A stretch of DNA of 23,481 nucleotides from Crateriforma sp964453205 (GCA_964453205.1 CAYVRC010000089.1:1-23481), one strand, 5' to 3'. Positions 7,980-14,772 are shown, numbered from the stretch's first letter. Notes: generated by a model not told the origin, from the sequence alone. Translations and numbers: made by a program.

Positions 7980-8588
7980 CTACCGTTGAGCTTCGCTGTT
8001 TTTCTTTTTGGCGATTTTGGAACGGACCACGGCGGCGCGTTCTTGGTCCGAAAGAAAGATGACGATTTTTCGAACATTTTGTTCGGCTTGAGGAATGAGA
8101 ACTTTTTCGAACAGGTTGACCCGCTGGGTGATTCGCCGAGAGGCATGTTCCAGCAGAACCACACGCTCCTGCGCGACTTGCAAAAGAACCCTCAGCTCGG
8201 CCACTCGGCGGATGTCTTGAACCAGGAGGTCGACCCAAAAAGGCATCACCTGATACGAGTACTCTGAAGTCTCGAATTCGACCTTCTCCGCCACCGGCAG
8301 GGTTGTTCCGAGCATGTTCTCTTCACCAATCTTCACCTCACGGATGCCGACCAAACCTCCGAGGTCCCTGGTGGCCACGGTCGAACTGCCGAGAAGCGGG
8401 TAAAGCTGCCGTAGGCTATTTTCCACAGCATCAAACTCTTGCCGGACCTCCGCCAACTGGCGACGGGCGACCTTCAGCGCGGCAAGCAACTGTTGGCGTT
8501 TTAAATCCAATGACGGTAGAAAACGTTTGAATGTCTTTAGCTGATCCCGCTGTTGCTTCAGCGTGGTCTTGTTCAATGCCAGGGCCAT
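7980..8588 (-). CDS. atpD: V/A-type ATPase subunit D (central rotor shaft)
   Basis: 202 residues, normal for the family. Subunit D is the antiparallel coiled coil that turns inside the A/B head, equivalent to gamma in F-type enzymes. The N-terminal helix (LNKTTLKQQRDQLKTFKRFL, about 5-24) and the C-terminal helix (about 130-190, containing RRITQRVNLFEKVLIPQ) form the shaft, with a beta-rich middle between them. The start is secure: AAGGAGG lies about 8 bases upstream of the ATG and overlaps the stop of subunit B, so the two genes are tightly coupled (13 bases apart). Subunit F, the usual partner of D at the shaft base, is not encoded nearby. Confidence 0.95.
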   Translation of the reverse strand: MALALNKTTLKQQRDQLKTFKRFLPSLDLKRQQLLAALKVARRQLAEVRQEFDAVENSLRQLYPLLGSSTVATRDLGGLVGIREVKIGEENMLGTTLPVAEKVEFETSEYSYQVMPFWVDLLVQDIRRVAELRVLLQVAQERVVLLEHASRRITQRVNLFEKVLIPQAEQNVRKIVIFLSDQERAAVVRSKIAKKKNSEAQR

Positions 8589-8601
8589 TTCAACGCCCTC
8601 C

Positions 8602-9930
8602 TTAGACCGATGCCTGCGGATGGGGGAAATATTTCTCGATCAAATGATCCCGCATCAACAGTTCCTCCGGTTCGAAACATTCTGCCATCGTCTGCCAACA
8701 AAGGTCGAGGGCGTCATTGAGCGGCAAGGATACATTGATGTCCATGAATCGTTTGGTGAACAAGTCACCGAACCGCAGCAGCTTGTGATCCAGCGGTGAC
8801 AGATCGAATGCCATTTGTTGCTTCTTCTCGGCGTCTTTCGCCCCGGCATAAAACCGGATCATCGTGTTCATCACTTGCGCGTGATCTTCTCGTGTCACGC
8901 TGCCGATCACTTGCTGCTTTAGTCGGGACAGCGATCCGAAGGGATCGATCATGCCGCCGTGCAGATAGAACTGACCCTCGGTGATGTACCCGGTATTGTC
9001 GGGAACGGGGTGAGTGACATCATTGCCCGGCATCGTCGTCACGGAGATGATCGTGACCGACCCCGCACCCTTGTAATCACAGGCCCGTTCGTAGCGCAAT
9101 GCCAATTGGCTGTACAAGTCGCCCATGTAGCCACGGTTCGACGGCACTCGTTCCATCGCCACGCCGATCTCTTTCAGTGCGTCCGCGTAGGCGGTCATGT
9201 CCGTCATCAGAACCAGAACCCGCTTGTTCTCTTCGACCGCGAATCGCTCGGCAATTTTCAACGCCATGTCGGGAGCCAGCAGTCGTTCGACGATCGGGTC
9301 CGACGCTTGATTCACGAACATCACCGTCCTGGCGAATGCTCCGGCACTTTCAAAAGTCTCACGGAAATAATGATAGTCGTCAAAAATCAATCCCAACCCG
9401 CAAAACACAATCACTTCCGCGTCGGCCTGCGTGCCGATCCTGGCAAGCAGCTGATTGTAAGGCTCGCCCGCGATCGAAAAGATGGGTATTTTTTGACTCT
9501 CGACCAAACAGTTGAACACATCAATCATCGGGACCTTGGTCTCGATAAGATTCGCCGGCACGATCCGCAAAACGGGGTTGACCGAAGGCCCCCCGATGTC
9601 GACCTTCGGGTCACCCTCCAGTGAAGGCCGCCCGTCGATCGCGGAACCGACCCCATCGAAAATTCGCCCCAAAATGTTGGGCGAGTAAGTGACCTGAGTT
9701 GATCGGCCCAAGAAATAAACTTCGGCCTGGGTCGATAAACCTTTCGAGCCCGCGAAGACCTGCAACGAAACTTCATCCTTCTGGATTTCAACCACCTGAG
9801 CGAGTGAACTCTCCCCATCAGGATTCTCGACGACCGCCAAGTCGCCCAGGCCCACTTCGGTGGCCCGGATGACCAGAATATCACCGACAATAGATAATAC
9901 TTTTGTGTAGCGTAACAGACGTTTAAGCAT
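8602..9930 (-). CDS. atpB: V/A-type ATPase regulatory subunit B
   Basis: 442 residues. Non-catalytic nucleotide-binding subunit that alternates with A in the head. Where the catalytic P-loop would be it has SIAGEPYNQL (about 152-161), the normal degenerate form in B. Further blocks are ERFAVEENKRVLVLMTDMTAYADAL, NRGYMGDLYSQLA and GSVTIISVTTMPGNDVTHPVPDNTGYITEGQ, all strongly B-like. Start chosen at ATG 9928-9930 because family homology begins there (LLRYTKVLSIVGDILVI); the longer frame to GTG 10014 adds 28 residues unlike the family. Shine-Dalgarno is weak. This is the first gene of the operon in transcription order, which is unusual because A normally precedes B. Confidence 0.96.
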   Translation of the reverse strand: MLKRLLRYTKVLSIVGDILVIRATEVGLGDLAVVENPDGESSLAQVVEIQKDEVSLQVFAGSKGLSTQAEVYFLGRSTQVTYSPNILGRIFDGVGSAIDGRPSLEGDPKVDIGGPSVNPVLRIVPANLIETKVPMIDVFNCLVESQKIPIFSIAGEPYNQLLARIGTQADAEVIVFCGLGLIFDDYHYFRETFESAGAFARTVMFVNQASDPIVERLLAPDMALKIAERFAVEENKRVLVLMTDMTAYADALKEIGVAMERVPSNRGYMGDLYSQLALRYERACDYKGAGSVTIISVTTMPGNDVTHPVPDNTGYITEGQFYLHGGMIDPFGSLSRLKQQVIGSVTREDHAQVMNTMIRFYAGAKDAEKKQQMAFDLSPLDHKLLRFGDLFTKRFMDINVSLPLNDALDLCWQTMAECFEPEELLMRDHLIEKYFPHPQASV

Positions 9931-10562
9931 GTGATCGCTCAAGTGCAACGAGTCAATATTGGTTAATTCAGGGCGATTGCAGTAGGCTGGAGGCCTGCGC
10001 AGCCTGGGGGGCACGTTGCAGGGCGTTAGGAGGATGGGAGCTTCTTTCGGGCAAGCGACGCCGACCGGATGGGGAGCATACCGTCGGCGCGCGCGTGCTT
10101 CAATGCAGTGCGAGCGGAAGTGGGGCTAATTGCGTCAAATCGTGACGTCGCGTCCAGGTCATGATTGATCAGTCGATGCGAGGAGTCTGCTGCAAGATCG
10201 AGGAGACGGGCCGGCGGTCCGCCCGGAAGTATCGATTCGATCCAATTCGGATCGGCGGGAGAGTCAAGCCACGGCCCGCCGGAGCCTGCACGAAAGAGGG
10301 GCGGGACGGGCACGCCGGAGGCTTCGATCGGCTTGCCGGCCGGCAGCCGCGTCCGTGAAGAATGGGTAGCCGAAGATTGGAGTGGTCGGGCATCGCCCGC
10401 CGGCCCGATCCTCTTCGTCCGTCTTGTCTTCGCCGAGGGGTTGCCCCCCTCTTCACCCTGCAACGAAGGACGAATAGATTTAATCCTGGTGGTCGGTTCC
10501 CGCCGCCCCGCCCTTGGATCGACCGGATTTTTCACTTCGTCATTTTGCAATGCGAGCCTCAG
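9931..10562. other. Long intergenic region between the divergent ATPase operon and TerB-like gene
   Basis: 632 bases without a convincing gene. Next to the ATPase operon it holds an AT-rich patch (about 9953-9970) where its promoter may lie, and a hairpin AGGCTG/CAGCCT (9984-9989 and 10000-10005) in the operon leader. The middle (10185-10460) is GC-rich with short inverted repeats such as CGGGC/GCCCG. Several frames on both strands stay open for 60-130 codons, but their translations are arginine/proline-rich and have no recognisable family, as expected for random GC-rich DNA. Confidence 0.5.
9984..10005. repeat. Short hairpin in the ATPase operon leader
   Basis: AGGCTG and CAGCCT pair across a 10-base loop that itself contains the palindrome AGGCCT, about 54-75 bases upstream of the subunit B start. 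It may be an intergenic palindromic repeat or a leader structure. No other copy is noted in this window. Confidence 0.3.
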
Positions 10563-11129
10563 ATGACCGACAATGACGCACTTCACGAGCGCGGCAGAGC
10601 TTTGGAGGACGAGTTCTTTTACCGTGTCGACGAGCAGCTTCGCGCCAAGTTGCGTGAATCGATGCAGCGTGAAGAAGCGAAAGCCCAGCTGAAGCAGGCG
10701 ACCGGTTTTTCGGACGAGGCGTTGTTGGACCACTTGCTGGACGAAGGCTTCGAGGCGACGCGGATCGCGGCGCTCGCCCTGGTCCCGGCGATTTTCGTCG
10801 CTTGGGCCGACGGTTCGGTGACCCCCCAGGAACGGCAAGTGATTCTCAGCGCCGCGTTGAGTCACGGCATCGACCAGGAAGCGTCGGCCCTCAAGTTGGT
10901 CGAGGCATGGTTGGAGAAGCGGCCGCCCGAGAAACTGTGGAATCAGTGGAAAGAATACGCGGTCGGCATTCAGGCTTCTTTGACGCCGATGCTGGCAACG
11001 GCCGCATCGAACGAGATCCAGCACCAGGCGAAGCTGGTGGCCGAAGCGTCGCGACAGAAGTTCCAAATCACCCGCGTCTCCAGCGCCGAGCAGAAAGTGC
11101 TGGACGACATCGCGGCCGTGTTGAACTGA
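10563..11129 (+). CDS. TerB-like domain cytosolic protein
   Basis: 188 residues, soluble. The middle (about 66-120) has the TerB-like helical pattern: ALVPAIFVAWADGSVTPQER, with the AWADGSVTPQER stretch at 80-91, then an Ile/Ala-rich helix and HGID. TerB-fold proteins bind metal ions or sit at membranes in stress systems; the acidic WADG pattern is shared, but the exact function here is unknown. The N-terminus (1-60) is highly charged and helical, and the C-terminus ends in another helix (SSAEQKVLDDIAAVLN). Start placed at ATG 10563, where charged, protein-like sequence begins; the longer frame to 10362 translates into arginine/proline-rich sequence typical of non-coding DNA. The stop is immediately followed by the assembly gap. 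Confidence 0.8.
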   Translation: MTDNDALHERGRALEDEFFYRVDEQLRAKLRESMQREEAKAQLKQATGFSDEALLDHLLDEGFEATRIAALALVPAIFVAWADGSVTPQERQVILSAALSHGIDQEASALKLVEAWLEKRPPEKLWNQWKEYAVGIQASLTPMLATAASNEIQHQAKLVAEASRQKFQITRVSSAEQKVLDDIAAVLN

Positions 11130-11229
11130 NNNNNNNNNNNNNNNNNNNNNNNNNNNNNNNNNNNNNNNNNNNNNNNNNNNNNNNNNNNNNNNNNNNNNNN
11201 NNNNNNNNNNNNNNNNNNNNNNNNNNNNN
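11130..11229. other. Assembly gap of 100 N
   Basis: Exactly 100 undetermined bases, the conventional length for a gap of unknown size. It falls between the stops of two convergent genes (stop at 11127-11129 on plus, stop at 11234-11236 on minus). Neither gene appears interrupted, but distance and any content between them are unknown. Confidence 0.95.
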
Positions 11230-11233
11230 CGCT

Positions 11234-11602
11234 TCAGCCTTCTTCGATCACGTCCTTGATGGCCTGAACGATTTGACGCCGCGTCCGGCTTGCGACGGTC
11301 AGCGGAGCGACGTCCACGCCGAGCTGGCCGGCGATTTCGATCGCTAATTTCAAGTCGTGGATGCCGTGAAATTGGTTGGTCGGTCGCACACCGGCGGCCT
11401 TCCCGCCGGCGACGCACCGATCGATGTAGATCACGTCCCGGTCACGTTCGAAACCGGACTCGTGCGCCTCGGCCAGCGATTCGATCCAAGTTTCCGGGAC
11501 GCCGCGGACACGGCAATGTTCGACGTTCCAGATCAGATCGCCTTCGCATTCCAGCAAGATCGCCAAGGCACGAGATCGCGGCAGGGGCGGCAACGAGCTC
11601 AC
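11234..11602 (-). CDS. Hypothetical protein coupled to the pterin dehydratase gene
   Basis: 122 residues, not recognised. It starts with GTG at 11600-11602, sharing GTGA with the stop of the upstream dehydratase, a classic coupled start; the longer frame to 11836 is only the shadow of that gene. The middle resembles a compact alpha/beta fold: LAILLECEGDLIWNVEHCRV (about 12-31), FERDRDVIYIDRC (51-63), GIHDLKLAIEIAGQLGVDV (80-98), ending in a helix RRQIVQAIKDVIEEG. Two cysteines (C30 and C63) could be functional. No signal peptide or membrane helix. The stop lies four bases from the assembly gap. Co-translation suggests a shared role or simply compact packing. Confidence 0.75.
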   Translation of the reverse strand: MSSLPPLPRSRALAILLECEGDLIWNVEHCRVRGVPETWIESLAEAHESGFERDRDVIYIDRCVAGGKAAGVRPTNQFHGIHDLKLAIEIAGQLGVDVAPLTVASRTRRQIVQAIKDVIEEG

Positions 11603-11955
11603 TGCGGCAGCCGATCGATCTTGGCCGCCAGGATCACGTCGTTCTCGCTCAACCCGCCGATCGCGTGCGTGGTGATGCGGACGCTCAAGTGCCGGTAACC
11701 GGTCAGGTGCAGATCGGGATGGTGCTGCTCGGCTTCGGCCAATTCGCCGATCCGATTGAGCAGGCCGAGCGCCGCGGCGAAATTCTTGAGGTCGAACTTT
11801 CGTTCCAGCCACAAGTTGTCGTCGCTGACTCGCCAATGCGGCAACGAAGTCAAATGTCCGCGAACTTCCTCAGGCGTCAGTTTCGGCACGCCGCCCTCGC
11901 ACGGCACGCATTTCTTTTCGGCTAGTTCTTCGGGCATGGTCGGGGGGAGCTCCAT
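11599..11955 (-). CDS. phhB: Pterin-4-alpha-carbinolamine dehydratase
   Basis: 118 residues. Dehydrates 4a-hydroxytetrahydrobiopterin, recycling the cofactor of aromatic amino acid hydroxylases; some bacterial members work in other pterin paths such as molybdopterin metabolism. The signature is clear: EAEQHHPDLHLTGYRHLSV (about residues 75-93), with the HHPD residues of the active site, followed by THAIGGLSENDVILAAKID. The N-terminus KKCVPCEGGVPKLTPEEV is also typical. Two starts are possible: ATG at 11955, or ATG at 11937 (MPEELAEKKC), which fits homologues better; neither has a well-spaced ribosome site. No aromatic amino acid hydroxylase gene is in the window. Divergent from rplA across about 296 bases. 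Confidence 0.94.
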   Translation of the reverse strand: MELPPTMPEELAEKKCVPCEGGVPKLTPEEVRGHLTSLPHWRVSDDNLWLERKFDLKNFAAALGLLNRIGELAEAEQHHPDLHLTGYRHLSVRITTHAIGGLSENDVILAAKIDRLPQ

Positions 11956-12001
11956 CGAAACGGGGACGTTGGCGGGGCATCGAAGCGATTCAGGCTAAAT
12001 T

Positions 12002-12020
12002 CTGACGCAAATTGCGTAAG
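12002..12020. promoter_or_regulatory. Near-perfect palindrome between phhB and rplA
   Basis: CTGACGCAA-A-TTGCGTAAG: nine-base arms around a central A with one mismatched pair, and a perfect inner core ACGCAA-A-TTGCGT (12005-12017). It lies in the divergent intergenic region just upstream of a possible -35 at 12026. It looks like a site for a dimeric regulator; the regulator is unknown. Confidence 0.4.
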
Positions 12021-12025
12021 TGCCG

Positions 12026-12054
12026 TTGACGAACCTCAAAGGTTTCGCGACATT
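12026..12054 (+). promoter_or_regulatory. Possible rplA promoter with internal inverted repeat
   Basis: TTGACG (12026-12031, five of six to the -35 consensus) is followed after 17 bases by GACATT, a poor -10. The spacer contains AACCT-CAA-AGGTT (12032-12044), a perfect small inverted repeat. It would give rplA a leader of about 190 bases, in which an L1-binding control element could lie, though none was recognised. Confidence 0.25.
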
Positions 12055-12251
12055 TTGCAGCCCCGAGCACCGGCTCGGCGACCGGACCACGAGAGCCACC
12101 GTCGATCGCGACGCGGCTTGGTGTTTCGGCGACGTGGGAGAACTTGCCGCCGTGGCTTTCGCCGGACCGCATTGTAGGTTCCGGTCGAGTCGTTCCAGCG
12201 GGCCTGGTGAGATTCGCCAAACCACCCGACCTTTAAAGAAGTCGTGACCCG

Positions 12252-12929
12252 ATGGGTAAAAAATCAAAGCGTTACCGCGCTGCGCTCGAAAAGCAGCCCG
12301 CCAACCCGTTGCCGCTGGGCGAAGCCGTCGACGCGCTGAAAAAGTTCGATTCGACGAAGTTCGACCAAACGGTCGAAGTCCACATGCGGCTGGGAATCGA
12401 TCCCAACCAAGCCGACCAGATCATTCGCGGCAGTTTGGTGTTGCCGCACGGCATCGGTAAAACCCAGCGGGTCGTCGTGTTCGCCAAGGGCGACGCGGCC
12501 AAGGCCGCCGAGGAAGCCGGCGCCGACGAAGTCGGCCAGGACGACTTGGCGAAAAAGATCAAAGACGGTTGGACCGATTTCGATGTTTGCATCGCGGCTC
12601 CCGACATGATGGGCCTGGTCGGTCCGCTCGGTCGGGTCCTCGGACCCCGTGGCTTGATGCCGAGTCCTCGTGCGGGAACCGTCACGCCCGACGTCGGCAA
12701 AGTCGTCGCCGAGTACAAGGCCGGCAAGGTCGAATTCCGAAACGACAAGGGCGGCAACGTCCATGCGATGGTCGGGAAAATGAGTTTCGATTCGCCGAAG
12801 CTCGCCGAAAACGTCACCGCTTTCATCAATTTCGTCAGTGGCCTGAAACCGCAAACGGTCAAGGGAACGTATGTCAGAGGCGTCGCGATCTGCGGCACCA
12901 TGAGTCCCAGTGTGAAGGTGGCCCTGTAA
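12252..12929 (+). CDS. rplA: 50S ribosomal protein L1
   Basis: 225 residues, close to the usual 230. L1 forms the mobile stalk near the ribosomal E site and binds 23S rRNA; in many bacteria it also represses its own mRNA. Family blocks seen: KKFDSTKFDQTVEVHMRLGI (about 30-49), the GPLGRVLGPRGLMPSPRAGTV loop (about 125-145) and VEFRNDKGGNVHAMVGKMSF (about 160-179). Start at ATG 12252, with MGKKSKRYR typical of L1. Only a weak ribosome site (GAAG) lies upstream. It heads a three-gene cluster with rplJ four bases downstream. The usual upstream partner rplK is missing; the neighbour is a divergent pterin enzyme. Confidence 0.98.
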   Translation: MGKKSKRYRAALEKQPANPLPLGEAVDALKKFDSTKFDQTVEVHMRLGIDPNQADQIIRGSLVLPHGIGKTQRVVVFAKGDAAKAAEEAGADEVGQDDLAKKIKDGWTDFDVCIAAPDMMGLVGPLGRVLGPRGLMPSPRAGTVTPDVGKVVAEYKAGKVEFRNDKGGNVHAMVGKMSFDSPKLAENVTAFINFVSGLKPQTVKGTYVRGVAICGTMSPSVKVAL

Positions 12930-12933
12930 AATC

Positions 12934-13458
12934 ATGAGCAAATTCGTCAAAGATCTCGTCACACGAGACATCAAAAACCGACTCGACGGCGTGCAAGACG
13001 CGGTCCTGGTCAGCTACATCGGGATGGACGCCAACGTCACCAACGAATTGCGTGGGGAACTGGCCGAGCGAGACATCCACATGATGGTGGTCAAGAATTC
13101 GCTGGCCCGCCGGGCGACCGAGGGTTCCAGTTTGGCACCCGCCTTCGAAGGCGTCAGCGGTCAAGTCGCCGTCTGTTGGGGATCGACGGACTTCGTGTCT
13201 CTGGTCAAGGAAGTCGTCCGCTTGGACAAGGACGCCGGCAAGTTCTCGGAATTTACCGCCGACGGCGGTGTCATGGACGGCGAAAAGCTGGACGCCGACG
13301 GGCTCAAAGCCGTCAGCAAATGGCCCAGTCGCGAAGAACAAATTTCCTTGCTGGTCGGTCAAATCCTCAGCCCGGGTGCCACCCTCAACGCGGCGCTTCT
13401 GGGTCCCGGGAGAATGCTGAACAGCCAGATCAAACAAAAAGGCGAGGGCGACGAGTAG
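12934..13458 (+). CDS. rplJ: 50S ribosomal protein L10
   Basis: 174 residues. L10 is the base of the L12 stalk, which recruits translation factors. The N-terminal domain binds 23S rRNA (VVKNSLARRATEGS at about 52-65 is the typical motif), and the C-terminal helix that carries L12 dimers is SREEQISLLVGQILSPGATLNAAL (about 132-155). It begins four bases after the rplA stop, so there is no room for a separate L10 leader; any autocontrol would have to act elsewhere. The start has AAGGTGG about 11 bases upstream, inside rplA. The gene is followed by a terminator-like hairpin before rplL. Confidence 0.97.
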   Translation: MSKFVKDLVTRDIKNRLDGVQDAVLVSYIGMDANVTNELRGELAERDIHMMVVKNSLARRATEGSSLAPAFEGVSGQVAVCWGSTDFVSLVKEVVRLDKDAGKFSEFTADGGVMDGEKLDADGLKAVSKWPSREEQISLLVGQILSPGATLNAALLGPGRMLNSQIKQKGEGDE

Positions 13459-13469
13459 TCCCCGGCCGC

Positions 13470-13496
13470 GGTGACGATCCCGTCGTCGCCTTTTTT
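13470..13496 (+). terminator. Intrinsic terminator-like hairpin between rplJ and rplL
   Basis: GGTGACGA, a five-base loop, TCGTCGCC (8 bp stem with one G-U pair), immediately followed by six T. All parts of an intrinsic terminator are present, 12 bases after the rplJ stop and 39 bases before the rplL start. It may act as an attenuator, or as an RNA processing or stabilising structure. It sits inside a gene pair that is normally co-transcribed. Confidence 0.65.
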
Positions 13497-13535
13497 CCTT
13501 TCCCACCGAACCACTATCGTTTTTGAGGTTTAACC

Positions 13536-13949
13536 ATGTCTGATGAAGCTACCGCGGTCGTCGAATACAGTGCCGACGCCAAAGAAATGGGCGACAAGAT
13601 CGCCGAAATGACCCTGAAGCAAGCCAAAGAGCTGAGCGACTACCTGAAGGACGTCCACGGCATCGAACCGGCCTCCGGCGGCGGTGCTGTCATGATGGCC
13701 GCGCCCGGCGAGGGTGGTGGTGCCGAGGCCGTCGAGCAGACCGAATTCGACGTCGTCTTGACCGGCTTCGGTGACAAAAAGCTGAACGTCGTCAAAGTCG
13801 TCAAGAACATCACCGGAGCTTCGTTGATGGAAGCCAAGAAGATGGTCGAAGGCTGCCCGGCCACCTTGAAGGAAGGCGTTTCGAAAGAAGATGCCGAAAA
13901 GGTCAAGGCGGAAGTCGAAGAAGCCGGCGGTACCGTCGAACTCAAGTAG
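13536..13949 (+). CDS. rplL: 50S ribosomal protein L7/L12
   Basis: 137 residues, slightly longer than the usual 120-130. Multi-copy stalk protein that binds elongation factors. The N-terminal dimerisation helices (about 15-45, MTLKQAKELSDYLKDVHGI) are followed by a flexible Gly/Ala hinge (about 46-66, GGGAVMMAAPGEGGG) and the C-terminal factor-binding domain with TEFDVVLTGFGDKKLNVVK and ITGASLMEAKKMVEGCP. The start has a good ribosome site, GAGG, 7 bases upstream. Separated from rplJ by 77 bases that contain a terminator-like hairpin. Not followed by rpoB as in many bacteria; a strong terminator follows instead. Confidence 0.98.
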   Translation: MSDEATAVVEYSADAKEMGDKIAEMTLKQAKELSDYLKDVHGIEPASGGGAVMMAAPGEGGGAEAVEQTEFDVVLTGFGDKKLNVVKVVKNITGASLMEAKKMVEGCPATLKEGVSKEDAEKVKAEVEEAGGTVELK

Positions 13950-13973
13950 TTCCGGAAACAAGTCGTTCCGGAA
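13950..13973. repeat. Two TTCCGGAA palindromes after rplL
   Basis: GTTCCGGAAA occurs twice, 16 bases apart (palindromes at 13950-13957 and 13966-13973), starting at the rplL stop codon. Probably chance or part of the 3' RNA structure before the terminator; no function is assigned. Confidence 0.3.
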
Positions 13974-14007
13974 AAACCCACCGGTTCGGCGAGTTTCGCA
14001 GACATTC

Positions 14008-14059
14008 AGCCCCGCACGGGACGACAGCCGGAAAGCTGACGGCCCGGCCGGGGCTTTTT
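14008..14059 (+). terminator. Intrinsic terminator of the rplA-rplJ-rplL cluster
   Basis: AGCCCCG (14008-14014) pairs with CGGGGCT (14049-14055), enclosing a GC-rich arm, and is followed by a run of T to 14059. It lies 58 bases after the rplL stop and before the convergent PH-domain gene, so it closes the ribosomal unit. Confidence 0.75.
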
Positions 14060-14102
14060 GCATTCCCGGCCGTCCGGTCAACAGGAAACACAGCAGCGGG
14101 AA

Positions 14103-14666
14103 TCAGATCCCCGTTTCCGTCTCGGACGGCGATACGGTTCGGCCGGCGGCCTCCATTCGTCGCAAGATGTCTCGAATTTCGATCAGCACCGAATCGTCGT
14201 TTGCCGCGACACCCGGCGGCGTTTTGTCATCCTCCGCGTCACGGGCGGCGACCTTGTCCCGCTGGGCCAGCACCGCATCGCGAAAGGCGCGGCCGTCTCG
14301 GATTCCCGTCATTTGCACCAGCGCGCCTTGAGAAGATTGACCGGCCGTTTCGACGCTCAACGCTTCCAGGTTCATCGACCGCATGATCGGGCCTTGAACC
14401 AGCCCCACGTCGGTGATCCGATCCAAGGGGACGGTTTTCTCCTGCTTGACGAAGACGCCTTTAGCGACCTTCAGGTTCCTGGTCGTCAGCGTGCATCGCA
14501 AGCTGCGGAGGTACTTCTCGGTCATTTGAAGTCCGACGAAATACCAAATCGGAATCAGCGGAATGAGCACCACCGTCAGCAAGCACACGAGTGTGCCCGA
14601 CAGCAGCCAATAGGTTTTGACTTTGGGGTTGAATTCGGCTTCCCAAAGGATTTTGTCTTCGCTCAT
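14103..14666 (-). CDS. Membrane protein with bacterial PH (bPH2, YdbS-like) domain
   Basis: 187 residues. Residues about 18-46 form a long hydrophobic region that can cross the membrane once or as a short hairpin. Residues about 52-140 match the bacterial PH2/DUF304 pattern: RSLRCTLTTRNLKVAKGVFVKQEKTVPLDRITDVGLVQGPIMRS, with the typical 'T.R.L....G......+.VPL..I.D' rhythm, then VQMTGIRDGRAFRDAV. The tail (150-187) is charged and helical, probably cytoplasmic. Such proteins are widespread and poorly characterised; a scaffolding or membrane-homeostasis role is only a guess. A GGAAG directly precedes the ATG, too close for an ideal ribosome site. Converges on rplL; last of five same-strand genes. 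Confidence 0.85.
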   Translation of the reverse strand: MSEDKILWEAEFNPKVKTYWLLSGTLVCLLTVVLIPLIPIWYFVGLQMTEKYLRSLRCTLTTRNLKVAKGVFVKQEKTVPLDRITDVGLVQGPIMRSMNLEALSVETAGQSSQGALVQMTGIRDGRAFRDAVLAQRDKVAARDAEDDKTPPGVAANDDSVLIEIRDILRRMEAAGRTVSPSETETGI

Positions 14667-14718
14667 CTTCCGGCTCTGTATTGAAGGGACGGGTTCGGTT
14701 TTCCACCATTCGCCCGCC

Positions 14719-14740
14719 GGTCGGATTTCTTGGTCCGACC
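14719..14740. repeat. Stable hairpin between the zinc-ribbon and PH-domain genes
   Basis: GGTCGGA and TCCGACC form a perfect 7 bp stem with an 8-base loop in the 106-base spacer. Neither side has a T-run, so it does not fit a simple intrinsic terminator; it may be an mRNA structure or processing site. Confidence 0.35.
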
Positions 14741-14772
14741 TGGGAAAGCCCGGCGATGGAAAAGTCGACCGA

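Noticed and set aside
10169..10456. Minus-strand open frame of 95 codons in the same spacer
   Set aside because: Arginine/proline-rich, no recognisable domain, overlaps other equally long open frames; no evidence that it is coding.
10165..10566. Plus-strand open frame of 133 codons before the TerB-like gene
   Set aside because: Its translation is rich in Arg, Pro, Ser and Gly with no family-like pattern and no good ribosome site; it looks like random open frame in GC-rich DNA.
10026..11417. Minus-strand open frame of 463 codons running through the N gap
   Set aside because: It crosses 100 undetermined bases and lies opposite the TerB-like gene; its continuity is an artefact of the N run.
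12264..12974. Minus-strand open frames of over 200 codons opposite rplA
   Set aside because: Antisense shadows of an unambiguous ribosomal protein gene in high-GC DNA.
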